Source: Saposhnikovia divaricata (Eukaryota > Streptophyta > Magnoliopsida > Apiales > Apiaceae). From it: a stretch of DNA of 64,000 nt. This document shows positions 1 through 10,537 of the stretch, piece after piece. Location: NCBI GenBank assembly GCA_036435485.1, contig CM071594.1, positions 101,955,001 to 102,019,000 of the forward strand, in the 5' to 3' direction. The translations under genes were made by a program, and so were the position numbers. Position 1 is the first letter of the stretch; each line of letters starts with the position of its first letter. The notes under the pieces are model-generated. The model ran no database searches. It was not told the origin of the DNA and saw nothing but the letters and a program-made list of their open reading frames with translations.

Positions 1-504
1 TGATAATTTAACAATTATTATTCAACTGGAATTATCCTTAAATATTAAAGAGAAAAGAAAGGTAGAAATTTTCACATTAAGAATTCTATTCAATTTGATA
101 AATCTGCTTATATTTAATTTAAATTATTAAAATACATTTTTTAGTATATGAATACAATTCTTATAAAAATCAAATATATTTTTAAATATTAGATTCAACT
201 GCTCTCTAACTATCTATTTTAAGATCTAACGGTTTTTATCATTTTTACCGTATCCTTTTTATGTTTATTATATATAAGGATATAATTTTTACCAAAGAAA
301 AAATTAAATATATATTTATTTAAGTACATTTAAATTAAGTGCATAATAGTTTCTCAAGTGCAGTGTAATTTACTGAGAGTGTATACTTGTCAAAGTATTC
401 AAGATGATTAGGACTTGACACAAAAGTGGCAAGCCATTACAAATCTGCAAAGTAGTTTAATAAATCAAACCATCTTTTAGATCTTTTCTTTACGTTAAAT
501 ATTA
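1..504. other. AT-rich spacer without a gene
   Basis: Very AT-rich sequence with no open reading frame of useful length and no recognisable retrotransposon motif. It may be decayed transposon DNA, but nothing in it can be assigned. Confidence 0.6.
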
Positions 505-772
505 GTGGTTGTAAAAATTGGTAATCGGTATAGATTGGATGACATACCGATCGATTTAAGATTAATCGGTAATCGGAAACTAATCGGAATGATTAATCGA
601 AGTATTAATCAAATATTATAATAATATTTAATATATTAATCTAATTTACAATTAAATTTATCATGTTAAATAAATTTACAGGATTAATCGGATTTCAAAA
701 ATATAATCAGTTGGTTACCTCATAGAAGATTAATTGGAGAATATCAGGCTAAATCGAAAATTTTTGGAACCA
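505..772. mobile_element. MITE-like element, AATCGG-rich
   Basis: About 268 bp bounded by imperfect inverted ends: it starts TGGTTGTAAAAATT and ends AATTTTTGGAACCA. The body repeats AATCGG/AATCGA many times. No coding potential is seen. The layout suits a short non-autonomous DNA transposon, possibly hAT-type. I did not find a convincing 8-bp target duplication, so the class is uncertain and the ends may be off by a few bases. Confidence 0.4.
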
Positions 773-1480
773 TGTAACTATTTCTTAAATACGAATATTA
801 TTATGCAACTGCTCCCAGAATAATCAGAGTTACAAATTTGATATGCCCAAAATAATTACTACTATCTTGGCATAGACTAGGCACACAAGGCATTGAGATT
901 TGGGGTGGATAAAGATTACAATACTAATTAAGGCTGGCAGGCTGCAATACTTTCTTTAGCTTTGCTTGCTGATAAGTTTTAATTATCCTAAATCCCTAAT
1001 TCTCTCTCATATCATATGTACAATGTATTTTGTATTTTAATTTCGTTTTGTTCGCTTCGGTGAAACTGCTTTTCAAGGCGATGAGAACTCTGTGAAACTG
1101 CTTTTCGAAGGCGATGAGAACTCAAGTGCTAAATATTTATTTCTTATCATATTAATATTTGACTTTGATTCGATTAATTCCGAATTTATTAAAACAACAA
1201 TTGTTTATTTTATTAAATGTATAAATATAATTATTAAAAAAAATTAATATATATTTTATTGGTATCTCTTGAATACTTTTCCGTTTATCCAAGGTGCATA
1301 ACACACAAAATGTTATACATTCCATAAAAATTTGTTAATTTACTTTTTCAAATAATTATTTTGTAAATATTGATATGTTCAATCTGTTAAAACAGTGGAC
1401 CATGTATGTATACATATAAACCTGTGGGCATCTTATTGAGAACACTATTGACAAAAGAAAAATTGGCATACCTAACACAG
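773..1480. other. AT-rich spacer with a short tandem duplication
   Basis: No coding sequence. A 31-32 bp unit beginning GTGAAACTGCTTTTC is duplicated head to tail at 1060-1090 and 1092-1123, the copies differing by one inserted G. A run of 14 A residues lies near 1488, just beyond this stretch. Nothing else is supported. Confidence 0.5.
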
Positions 1481-2037
1481 TGTTTGAAAAAAAAAAAAAA
1501 CAAAGCCTTTCATTTCAATCGTAGCATGCACGCATTATAAATGGTTAGAGTTTAAAACAAGGAATAAAAACTAGGGTACTGTATTTATTGCGTGTTGAAT
1601 TCGAGATTCAAGTGTTTCGTAACTTAACTCGGATCCTCACATAATGCCTACGTATTTTGCAAATATCAAGAATCAAGCCAATAAAACGTAGCTCTGTTTG
1701 TGAAGGATCAGGTCCTTATATAGGTGTTCAGAACCCTAGAATCAAAGTAGAATTAGGTGTCTTGGCGGGCAAGTCACAGCTTAGGCCCAATTCTAGATCC
1801 TTCCGGATGGAAGGTGGATAAGTATTGAAGTCGTATGCCTTGGAGGGTACTCCAAAGATGATTTGGTTTCCTTTCGGACACAATAACGGAGTCTTTTATT
1901 TGGCTGATTTATTAGCCACGAATTTATTATTTAATTAGGGTTTTGGGCCTCATTAATGGGCTTTAACCTTGGACCAATCTAGGTTTAATTAATATCACAT
2001 TAAATGTGTCTCTATGGCTTATTTCGAGCCCATATCA
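1480..2037 (-). repeat. 3' LTR of the minus-strand Tat element (left edge uncertain)
   Basis: On the minus strand the LTR would begin TGATATGGGCTCG at 2037, directly after a polypurine tract (2038-2058). A minus-strand TATATAA box near 1715 fits an LTR promoter in U3, with R and U5 toward lower coordinates. The left edge is placed only because a CAAACA-type end on the minus strand is possible there; no second LTR copy is in the window to prove it. Confidence 0.45.
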
Positions 2038-2058
2038 TTTGCCCCCCAACTTCTAGGA
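2038..2058 (-). other. Polypurine tract of the Tat element
   Basis: On the minus strand this reads CCTAGAAGTTGGGGGGCAAA and abuts the LTR start. A G-run followed by CAAATG is the usual 3' boundary of Tat/Retand elements and primes plus-strand DNA synthesis. Confidence 0.55.
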
Positions 2059-2515
2059 AAACTGATTAGGTTTTCATTGAAGTTATAATTGGTCCTTATC
2101 AAGACTCGGGGTCCAATTTATCCATTACCTGGGACTACATACCCTAAATCGAGGATTTTGTACACTAGTGTTACACGGGTATCGCCTTGATTGTAAAGTG
2201 TGGAGAAACTTACAAATTTACGACGATTTGCCTTTTTCGAGGCAGCACAACAATTTTCATGTCTCATATAAAATTTATTTATAATTTTCTTGCATGTTTC
2301 GGGATTTTTCCTAGTGTTCACAGGCATTTTCCTTATTTTTTATTAATTTTATGAAAAATATTTTGGGTTCATTGCCTTTGGAAATAACCTTGTAGCCTTT
2401 CTCCATTTTTTCTGGAGTTTTTAGGAACTTCTCTTCCCAAATTTCCCCAAGAAATATCATTTTCACAAAATTTTCCACATTTTTTGTGAAAAAATTCAAG
2501 AAATGTTGAATATTT

Positions 2516-3060
2516 TCGACCAGGAATCCTGGTCGAATTCGATCAGGATCCTGGTCGAATTAAGGGCTATTTTAGCATCCTGGTCGGAGGCCTTTCGACC
2601 AGGAATCCTGGTCGAATTCGATCAGGATCCTGGTCGAAGTAAGGGCCATTTTTACATTTTGGTCGAAGGCTTTTCGATCAGGAATCCTGGTCAAATTCGA
2701 ACAGGATCCTAGTCGAATTAAGGACCATTTTTGCACTCTGGTCGAAGGTTTTTCGATCAGGAATCCTAGTCGAATTCGATCAGGATCCTGGTCGAATTAA
2801 GGACCATTTTTGCACTCTGGTCGAAGGCTTTTTCGATCAGGAATCCTAGTCGAATTCGATCAGGATCCTGGTCAAATTAAAGGCCATTTTTGCACTCTGG
2901 TCGAAGGCTTTTTGTTCAGGAATCCTGGTCGAATTCGATCAAGATCCTGGTCGAATTCGATCAGGATCCTGGTCGAATTAAGGGCAATTTTTGCACTCTG
3001 GTCGAAGGCTTTTCGATCAGGATTACTGATCGAATTCGATCAAAATTCTCATCGAAAATT
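2516..3060. repeat. Tandem array, seven copies of a ~79-bp palindrome-bearing unit
   Basis: Units start at about 2516, 2595, 2674, 2753, 2833, 2912 and 3013, so the period is 79-80 bp; the sixth unit is about 22 bp longer through an internal duplication and the seventh is decayed. Each unit holds the near-perfect palindrome GACCAGGAATCCTGGTC, a second one, GATCAGGATCCTGGTC, and TCGAATTCGA between them. Because 79 is not a multiple of 3 and the unit lacks stops, long accidental reading frames arise here. The array lies between the polypurine tract and the promoter of the antisense gene. Confidence 0.9.
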
Positions 3061-3292
3061 CAAATATTATGCCTCTTATTTTTGGCTCCAAGTATTTTGG
3101 GCCTGTTGGGCCTATTGGGACTATCTCACCCTTTATTTATTTATTCATTTCTTAACTATCACATTTACATGGTAGGTTCTAGTTTATTCTGGAACCTTCC
3201 ATCCTTTGGGCCTTTGAGCCTTTTATGGGCCTTTACCGGCCATTGCCAGTCATAAGGAATTTTAACCGGTTGTTGACCGGCTAAAAGGTTCC

Positions 3293-3300
3293 TATAAAAG
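3293..3300 (+). promoter_or_regulatory. TATA box of the antisense Tat gene
   Basis: TATAAAAG lies 220 bp upstream of the ATG at 3520, in a suitable place for a plant core promoter with a pyrimidine-rich 5' leader (many TTTCACTTCTC-like tracts). Three ACCGG motifs occur just upstream (3234-3280). Function is inferred from position only. Confidence 0.55.
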
Positions 3301-3519
3301 AGTGAAGTGAAATTTCACTTCTCATTTCACTCTAATCACTCATAATTTACTTTCTAAATTTCCTCTCAAATTTCTCTAAGTTAAGGTGATTTCCGGCATT
3401 TAATCGGGCATTTTCTCTGCCTTTTTCCGGTTGAACTTCACCGGATTCTGGGTTCTCTGAAGAATCTTCATCTTTTTCAATTCATTTTCTGGGTTCAAGA
3501 GTTCTTTCCTTGAAGATCA

Positions 3520-5383
3520 ATGGCGGATAAAGCTGCTCAACGTCTAGCGAAGATTAACTCCGCGTCAAAAAGAGGTAACGACATTGACATTCGTTCCACT
3601 TATATGAGCTTACGTGATATGATTAATACACTCGGAGATGAATATCCTAGTTTAACAGATCTTGATGCACATAACTGCTGTAATAAATTTCATGATGAGG
3701 ATTGTGTTCGTAGTTATAATAAGAGTTACAACGTTAAATCCCCACTTAAATTGGTAATGGCTGGGCCTGGCGACAGGCCTTGTCATTGGAGGCCCAATAC
3801 TCTTTGTGTTTTTAGGGACGTCCTTGTAGATAGGCTTAGATTTCCCTTTCATAATTTATTCGAACTTTGCTGGACGAAGTTCAAATCAGCCCATGTCAGT
3901 TACCACCCAATGCATGGCGATCCATTCTTTGTTTCATGGTTTTATGTTTGCGGAATAAATTCCCACTTTCTGTCCCCCTGTTTAGGAAAATTTTTCAATT
4001 TTACAATAGCTCTAGTAATCAATTGGGCTGGGTCTACATTAGACAAAGGCCCAAGATCCCACACAATTTCAATGGTCATTCGGTGGTCGATAACAACCCC
4101 AAATGGAAGGAGGAATTTATGTACTTGGTCTGGGAAGGGGGTGATTAGGGCACCCTTTTCAGAAAATCGTTTGGGAAAGTGGCTGATGGCAACCCCCACA
4201 AAATCATGCTTAATACTGAAGAGCAGGCTGCCTATAATGCACTTACCATAGATAATGGTCAGTCGTTATGCTGGGACCTCATCAACGAGGAATCATTGAG
4301 GGTCGTTGGCCTTTCTAAAGTTTCTGATCTTGGTAATTTCTTACTCCCTCGCAGTTTTCTTTATTTTGGTTTTATTTATACCAACGTGCCTTGCTTCTAT
4401 GTTTGCAGCTGCGAAAAAGATCATGGAGGCTACAGAGCCTGTGGAGGAAGAGTCTTCCCGAATGGAGAGGGCTAAAAGGGGTTTGGATCCCCGTACTGAA
4501 GGTCTAGAGCCAGCCTTTTTGCGACCACACAAGGTTACAAAAACGGATATTGTAAATGTGGACTTGGACGAGGGATCACTGCAAGTGAATGTGAAGTCTT
4601 CTATGTATAGGGCCCCTTGGGGCTTTAGGAAACAGGATTCGGTGGTTGGATCCACCAAACACTCCATGGACTAGTTGCTTAATTCTATCACCCCGTCTGA
4701 TTATAAGGACTTGGTTTCTGGGGGCACTAAGGAGCAGTCAGAGCATCTAGGTGCTCAAGCCATAGCTGCGGTAAGTCATCAATTTTGCATCCCTACTTCA
4801 TATTCTTTTGGCATTGCATGTTAATTTCTTGAATTAATATTTCCTACAGGCTAATGTGCACTTTCAGAGCATGATTCACCAAACTAAGTCTTGGAAAAAT
4901 CAAGCTAAGTCTTTCGGGACTAAATATCTTAAAACAAAGATTCGAGCTTAGGAATCCGAAGAGAAGCTGAAGGGGAAAGAGGAGGAGTTGGCCACTGCCA
5001 ATGCTGAGCTAGTAGACTTGAGGGCGAAGAAAGAGGAGGCCATCGATGCTTATATGGATTCTGATGACTTCCAAGGCTTCATGGAGCAGCATGACAGGAT
5101 TCTGTACCCTGGCCAATATACGGAGGGTTGGGATAAGGCCATAGAGGCCATGCAGAAGAAACATCATGGGTTGTTCTCTCCTGCTGACTTCCCTGATCCA
5201 CACCCCCCTGTTCCTACTCCTGTTGAGGGTAGTGAGGATGAGGATAGGATTCTGGATCTTGAGGTTTCTCCCCTACGGAGGGCCTCAGATACTACTAAGA
5301 CATCCCCTTCTCGTTCTGCAGGGGCTTCAAAGACCCAGGGAGACAAGGAGGAGTCTGCTTCTTCCAAAGCTCCTGGAACTTAG
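3520..5383 (+). pseudogene. Antisense accessory gene of a Tat element, 'putative gypsy-type transposase' family, three exons
   Basis: Plus-strand gene lying opposite to and downstream of the Tat integrase. Exons fit at 3520-4332, 4409-4770 and 4850-5383; introns are 4333-4408 (GT..GCAG, phase 1) and 4771-4849 (GTAAGT..CTACAG, phase 0). Frame is kept across both junctions, which supports the model. Exon 1 has the LRFPFHNLF and LPPNAWRSI signatures of the plant domain annotated as gypsy-type putative transposase (PF04195-like), a family found in Tat/Retand elements, not a proven transposase. Exon 3 encodes a charged, coiled-coil-like stretch and an acidic Ser/Pro-rich tail. Damage: a frameshift near 3860 and in-frame TAG at 4146, 4672 and 4949. 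The product's role is unknown. Confidence 0.75.
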
Positions 5384-5746
5384 TATATTTATGTTGGCCC
5401 TGCGTGGCATATGTTTTTAAAACTTTGTCGTTCTTGTTTTGTAACTTATAACTCATAGCCTTCGGGCTTTTATTTATGTTATTGCTGGTTTTTCCCAACC
5501 TTTGTTATTTTTGTCAATTGTATTTGGCCCATATAAGCTTGCAATTTAGTTATGAATTGATACATACCAGACATAATATAATCAACAAGAAAACTAAAAA
5601 ACCAAGTTGCATAAATTAATCTTAAAATGGGTCCAGCCCTTACATAAGTACTCTACTTCCTACTCGGAGTTTGAAAACTTTGAAATGGTTTCGTCGACCT
5701 TATTTCTACTCTCCTAATAATATTAGCTATGTCCTACTTAGGATAA
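5384..5746. other. Convergent 3' region between antisense gene and integrase
   Basis: Non-coding gap of about 360 bp where the plus-strand antisense gene and the minus-strand integrase end toward each other. T-rich stretches and short AT-rich signals could serve as polyadenylation sites on either strand, but no single signal is convincing. Confidence 0.4.
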
Positions 5747-6730
5747 TCAAACATAATAGACCTTGAGGTTTGATGTGTGCCAAGTGCGAGGCACCTCGTT
5801 TCCTTCCAAAGTCTCCAACTTGTACGATCCTCGTCCAAATTTTCCTTTGACCCAATACGGGCCTTCCCAATTCGGGACCAGCTTCCCCTTCTGTCCAACA
5901 CCGGATGCTTCAATCTTTCTGAGTACCAAGTCTCCCTGACGGAAGAACCTGTCTTTTACCCTTAGGTTATAGTAGAAGGAGGCTTTCTTCTGATGTTCAA
6001 CATTCCTAGCATGAGCTTCATCCATTACCTCATCTATCATGTCGAGGGCCAACTTCATTCCTTCTTGGTGTCCACAGGTACTACAGCTTCAGCTCCGTAA
6101 GCTAGCATGAAAGGAGTCGCCCCAATAGTCACCTTGCATGTGGTACGGTATGCCCAAAGTATGGGTAGTAACTCATCCACCCAAGTGTTTCTAGAGCGTT
6201 CCACCCTTTTCTTAAGTCCATTAAGGATGATTCAATTAGCAACTTCAGCCTGCCCATTGGATTGAGGGTGGGAAACCGAGGTGAACCGAAGCTCAATTCC
6301 ATTTTCATCACAATAGTCTCTAAATTCTTTGTTGTTGAATTGTAGCCCATTGTCCATAACCAGGATTCGTGGTATTCCATACCTATACATGACGTTCTCC
6401 CACAGGAACTATGCGACTTGTTTGGTTGTAATCTTGGCCAACGGTTTGGCATCAATCCATTTGGTAAAGTAATCGATAGCAACTATCAAGAACTTCCTTT
6501 GTGCAGTGGCCATGGGAAAAGGCCCAAGTATATCCATCCCCCACATAGCAAAAGGAATGGGGGAGCTGATGGATGTCAACATCTCTGGTGGTTTCCTAAC
6601 CACTGGTGCGTGTTTCTGGCACCGATCACACTTTTTCACGTACTCCTTGGCATCGGCCATCCACTCAGGCCAATAGAACCCGAGTCTTACTATCTTGTGA
6701 GCTAGAGCCCTGCCCCCCAAGTTATGTCCA
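5747..6730 (-). pseudogene. Integrase of a Tat/Retand-lineage Ty3/gypsy element (5'-truncated, broken)
   Basis: Read on the minus strand. Near 6730-6600 lies the zinc-binding HHCC region (GHNLGGRALAHK, then CDRCQKHAP), followed by the core with a first Asp in WGMDILGPF near 6530. The second Asp (VMDNG) and Glu (SNGQAEVAN) are recognisable in a shifted frame near 6350 and 6240, and the C-terminal part is open at 6058-5747 (QGDLVLRKI, GPYWVKGKFG, WHTSNLKVYY). The wording of these blocks fits the Tat lineage, not chromoviruses. Frameshifts and a TGA after VAN make it non-functional. The coding region stops at 6730, where element D begins; RNase H, RT and gag should resume beyond the right end of the window. 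Confidence 0.85.
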
Positions 6731-8903
6731 TGTAACAGCCCTAGATCCAGGGTCGGGGACCTGGTCGTTACGGTCTCATATTCCATAAACAATACTTGCA
6801 CTTGAATCAAAATAAATAAATAGTATGCTATGACCCCACAATAATACCACATCACACACAACCAGTTATACTCCCAGAGATGAAATTGAAATAAGTCTCT
6901 AATCATAGGATCCACAATTCATAAGTTACTACAACCCAAAATGATTACAGCACAATTTTAATAGTTTCTACCGTTGATTAACATTAGTCATACATATAAT
7001 TAAGGTTAGTAAACAAAAGCTGCCGGTCTAGTCTACTGGTTGCTCCTACCTCAGCAATGGCAGCAACGATATCAGCGGGCAGTCCTATGACTGGGGTCAC
7101 CTACTTGCGTCGAGTGCGCCTTACGCGGGCCATCAGACCTAGCTGTTGTTGTGATATAATAAATAAAGCAAGGGTGAGCAATAGCCCACCAAAAATTATG
7201 TATAACTGAACAACAATAATATATAGCAGTTCTAAAATATCAATGAAACCATATGCCATGCATGAAACGAACAAGACACTAGTATAATGTAAAAGATGAA
7301 GTTACGAGGTAAGTAAAAGTACTTTTAGTTCTGAACAGTTTTCAAACCCTGTCAACACGAGTGATACTTCATGTTGCAGAAAATAAATAGATTTGGATGA
7401 TGAACTAATATTGGAGTATGTCGCGCCAGATGACACCACCTTACGATGATCAGTCGCAAGTCGTGCATCTCAAAATTTGTTTCTCTACATGTAGAAGGAA
7501 GAACATATGGACACCACCATACGTCGGATCTCCCTAGCCATCTTTGGGCTTAGACGGGACCGGCGCCACTCGGATTTCCAGGATGGACTGTCCCACAACC
7601 TCTTATACCAGTTTCAATGATGGACAGTCCCACAGCCTCTTACACATTACACAAATACTCCTAGTTTGAGTAAATCCATGACTCTGAAACGTAAAGTTCG
7701 TGCCCCTTTCCCCAAGTATAATACTTATTGATAAGACTCCACAAAGTAGTCGTATCTAGTTGGAAAGGAAAATTCACCAATATTTCCCAAGATGTTGTTT
7801 GTTAATGGATATCGACTTGTTCCAACAATCTTACCCCTCGAATGATGAGGAAGTAATACAAAGACTCAATTTGATGAATGGCAACCAAGTTGCGAGTGAA
7901 AAGAATAGTTTCAAAAGATTTATGACCGGGCAGTCAAACAAAATAAATAACTGCTCTCAAGTAAGGTTCCCTTATAATTTGGAAGATAGATTTAAATGAA
8001 AATAGAGTTTTGGGAACCTTTCCTTGATAAAAATAATCATAATAAGACTCAGGATTATTTACATAATATTTGAAGGTCGAAGATAATATTTGAATAAAAT
8101 AAATCATTTTTAAAACTAGTTAAAAGAATTAAATAAATATTCAAAGAATATTTATTAAATCATAAATATTTAAAGAGTATTATTAATATAAAATATTGCT
8201 CATAAATAACCCTCGAATGAATATATAAAATATTCACTAAATAAATAAATCCTCGAATAAATATTCAAAATAATATCCATGAAATAAATCAACCTTAAAT
8301 GAATATTCAAAACAATATTCGTTAAATAAATAAAACTCAAATGAATATTCAAAACCATATTCATTAAAGAAATAATGAAAAAATATTTATTTAAATATTT
8401 TTCTCAGAAAATAATCACAATATATACAGAATTACTGACTCCCGGTCTATACTTGAAGAATGAGATTCATATGCCCTTCACTAAGGGTCTTAGCAATATA
8501 TGGCTTATATCCAATATATCACATCTAACTTGTAAGCCAATATCAAATCATAAAATAAGTATCACAATTATTTGAAAACAGGCATGCATGCTATGGCATA
8601 TGTATAACAATAATAAAATCATATATATTATCACAACAACAGTTCCAAAATGTTTGGAAACTTGCCTGGTAATCTGGTGAGGGTAGTGTCTCCTGGGTCA
8701 GTCTGGTGATCTATAAATAATCAAAATATTCGAGATTAATCACTTAACGCTTTTGAAATGCTAAGTAGATGCTTAACTTAAGTTAAAACACGTTTTCAAG
8801 TTATCTCGTTATGCACCCTTTAGTGTACTCTTATTAACACCATTATGATCCGACACTTATTCGTTATTAAGGCATGTCATTACACTTACACTTGGTAGGT
8901 ACT
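6731..8903 (-). repeat. Left part of element D's 3' LTR (Tekay chromovirus)
   Basis: Starts TGTAACAGCCC inside the Tat integrase. It is nearly identical to the LTR starting at 54661 and clearly related to the LTR at 27150, all beginning TGTAACA-CCC and sharing GGTCGTTACGGTCTC. On the minus strand this is the U5 end of an LTR. An AT-rich tract of GAATATTC hairpins spans about 8090-8390. The LTR is cut at 8903 by the Athila element and resumes at 20439. The short frame at 7760-7999 is shared with the 54661 copy but broken in the 27150 copy, so I do not call it a gene. Confidence 0.85.
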
Positions 8904-10390
8904 TGATAAGTGGATTTTATATCCACTATTTACCTTCTGTTTGGACTTTAATCGTTTGCGAGTTCTCGAGTTCGTTGTAGTTTGATATGTTTTCGTGTAA
9001 ATTGTGTAGAATGTATCGTTGAAAGCATTATGGTGCTACATTGGTTTAATGGTGGTGAATGAGTGTAGGTGGCGGCTTGTGTGCTGATTCCAGGAGGTAG
9101 GAGGCGCTGTAGCTCAGTTTCTAGCGCAAAAGCGCTGTGTAAGCAGCATTTTCCAGGGGTGGTAAAGCGCAGCTGCGCGGTCTCAGGCGCTATAGCGCGT
9201 TTCCTGTTTCTTCCAAGGAGCAGTAGCACAGCATGTAAGCGCAACAGCGCGTTTTCCTCCTGTTGGCGCAACAATTTTCCAGGAGCCAGGAGGTGCAACA
9301 GCGCTCTAACTCGAGCAACAGTGCCTTGGAGAATTTTTCTGAATGTTAATTTTCTTCCGGGTCGAATTGTTTTGGGCCTATTTTTAGGGCAAGCAGTTGG
9401 GGACTTTTTATATATTATCTTAGGTATTAAAAACAGACGGAGGATTATTAGGGATGGGGGCTACGACATTATTATCTTAGAACCAAATTAAGAGAAGGTT
9501 CTTCAAGCTAGTGACAAAGAGGAGGCCTAATCTATTTCATATTTTGTATTTTTCTTTGCACTATTGGGGATTCATTTTTATCTTATTTCTCTTCTATTAT
9601 TTGTGTTTTTAGAACCATGTTTTCTTTAGAACCCATGATGGTGAAAGATTCAATTACGAACTAATCATTATCATTGGGTTCCAATGGATTCGATTTCATA
9701 ATTATTGTGTTTGACATGTGATCGACGTTGGGTGTTTTTATTGCGATAATCTAATATGGTTTGATTTAATTGATAGATGTGTAGCTAGCATCTAAATTAT
9801 TAATCCTTGATGATTGCGAAAATGGATTCTAGGATTGGGAATATGCCATATTAGCATGGGTTCATGAATCAATTGTTTATTCTTGATTAGTAGTATGATT
9901 TTACCCAACTCATATTGCCCCATGTAATTATAAAAGATAGCTTGTGCTTAACCAATTGCTTTTCCAGATTGTATAGACATATATGATTTGATCGTAATGT
10001 GGTGTCCTCTTGACTTCTATCTGTTGTGGATGTTAAGTGGTTTGATATGAGTATACTGAAAGGTAGCTCGTATTATTGTCATGTTATCTGATTAATTATC
10101 TAGTTTATCATCTGTGTCGATTTAATGTATCAACCTTTAGTGACGTTTCGATGAAATTGGAATCCCATGTTTTCTCATATATAAGAACTCTTAATTGTTA
10201 ATTTATTTTCGTTTAGTTAATTAAAATAGTTTAATCAAAAACCCAAATTGATAAGTGTCAAGCATTAAGAAGTGACCATACACCGTTGCATAAGTACTAA
10301 AATTTGCATTACACATAGTCTCTGCGGAACGAATCTTACTTATCACTTGCTATATGTGATCGCGTATACTTGCGTGTTTACGAACCAACA
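8904..10390 (+). repeat. 5' LTR of Athila-1
   Basis: Begins TGATAAGTGGATTTTATATC and ends AACCAACA. U3 carries several GCGC-spacer-GCGC palindromes at 9108-9330. A TATATATT-like box near 9408 lies downstream of them and may be the LTR promoter. Open frames on both strands across 8948-9491 follow the GC-rich repeats and look accidental. Confidence 0.93.
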
Positions 10391-10396
10391 AGTTTG

Positions 10397-10414
10397 TGGC
10401 GCCGCTGCCGGGGA
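10397..10414 (+). other. Primer-binding site, tRNA-Asp type
   Basis: TGGCGCCGCTGCCGGGGA, six bases after the LTR end, matches the complement of the 3' end of plant tRNA-Asp except for one T-to-C difference. This primer is characteristic of the Athila lineage. Confidence 0.9.
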
Positions 10415-10537
10415 CTTCGGTGTTAATTGCAGTTTATGTGCTTGTCATCAGTGGTCGTTATAGATTACTGACTTGATTCGTTTTACTTACCTATCTCGTG
10501 TCTTCCTGTCCTTCGTGTTTCAGGTATTTGAACGTGC

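Noticed and set aside
2516..3060. Regular repeats considered as a CRISPR array
   Set aside because: Units are contiguous 79-bp tandem copies without variable spacers, in plant DNA.
2503..3255. Overlapping open frames of 69-121 codons across the tandem repeats
   Set aside because: The 79-bp unit has few stops and shifts frame each copy, so several frames stay open by composition. No homology or start context supports a protein.
6129..6482. 117-codon minus-strand frame in the Tat integrase
   Set aside because: The conserved catalytic blocks lie in a different frame of the same strand; this one is a shadow.
7760..7999. 79-codon frame in D's LTR, repeated at 55556-55795
   Set aside because: Shared only because the two LTRs are young copies; the related LTR C breaks the frame, so no selection is seen.
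8948..9491. Open frames on both strands in the Athila-1 LTR (and at 18994-19537)
   Set aside because: They follow the GC-rich GCGC repeats and exist equally on both strands; LTR sequence is not coding here.
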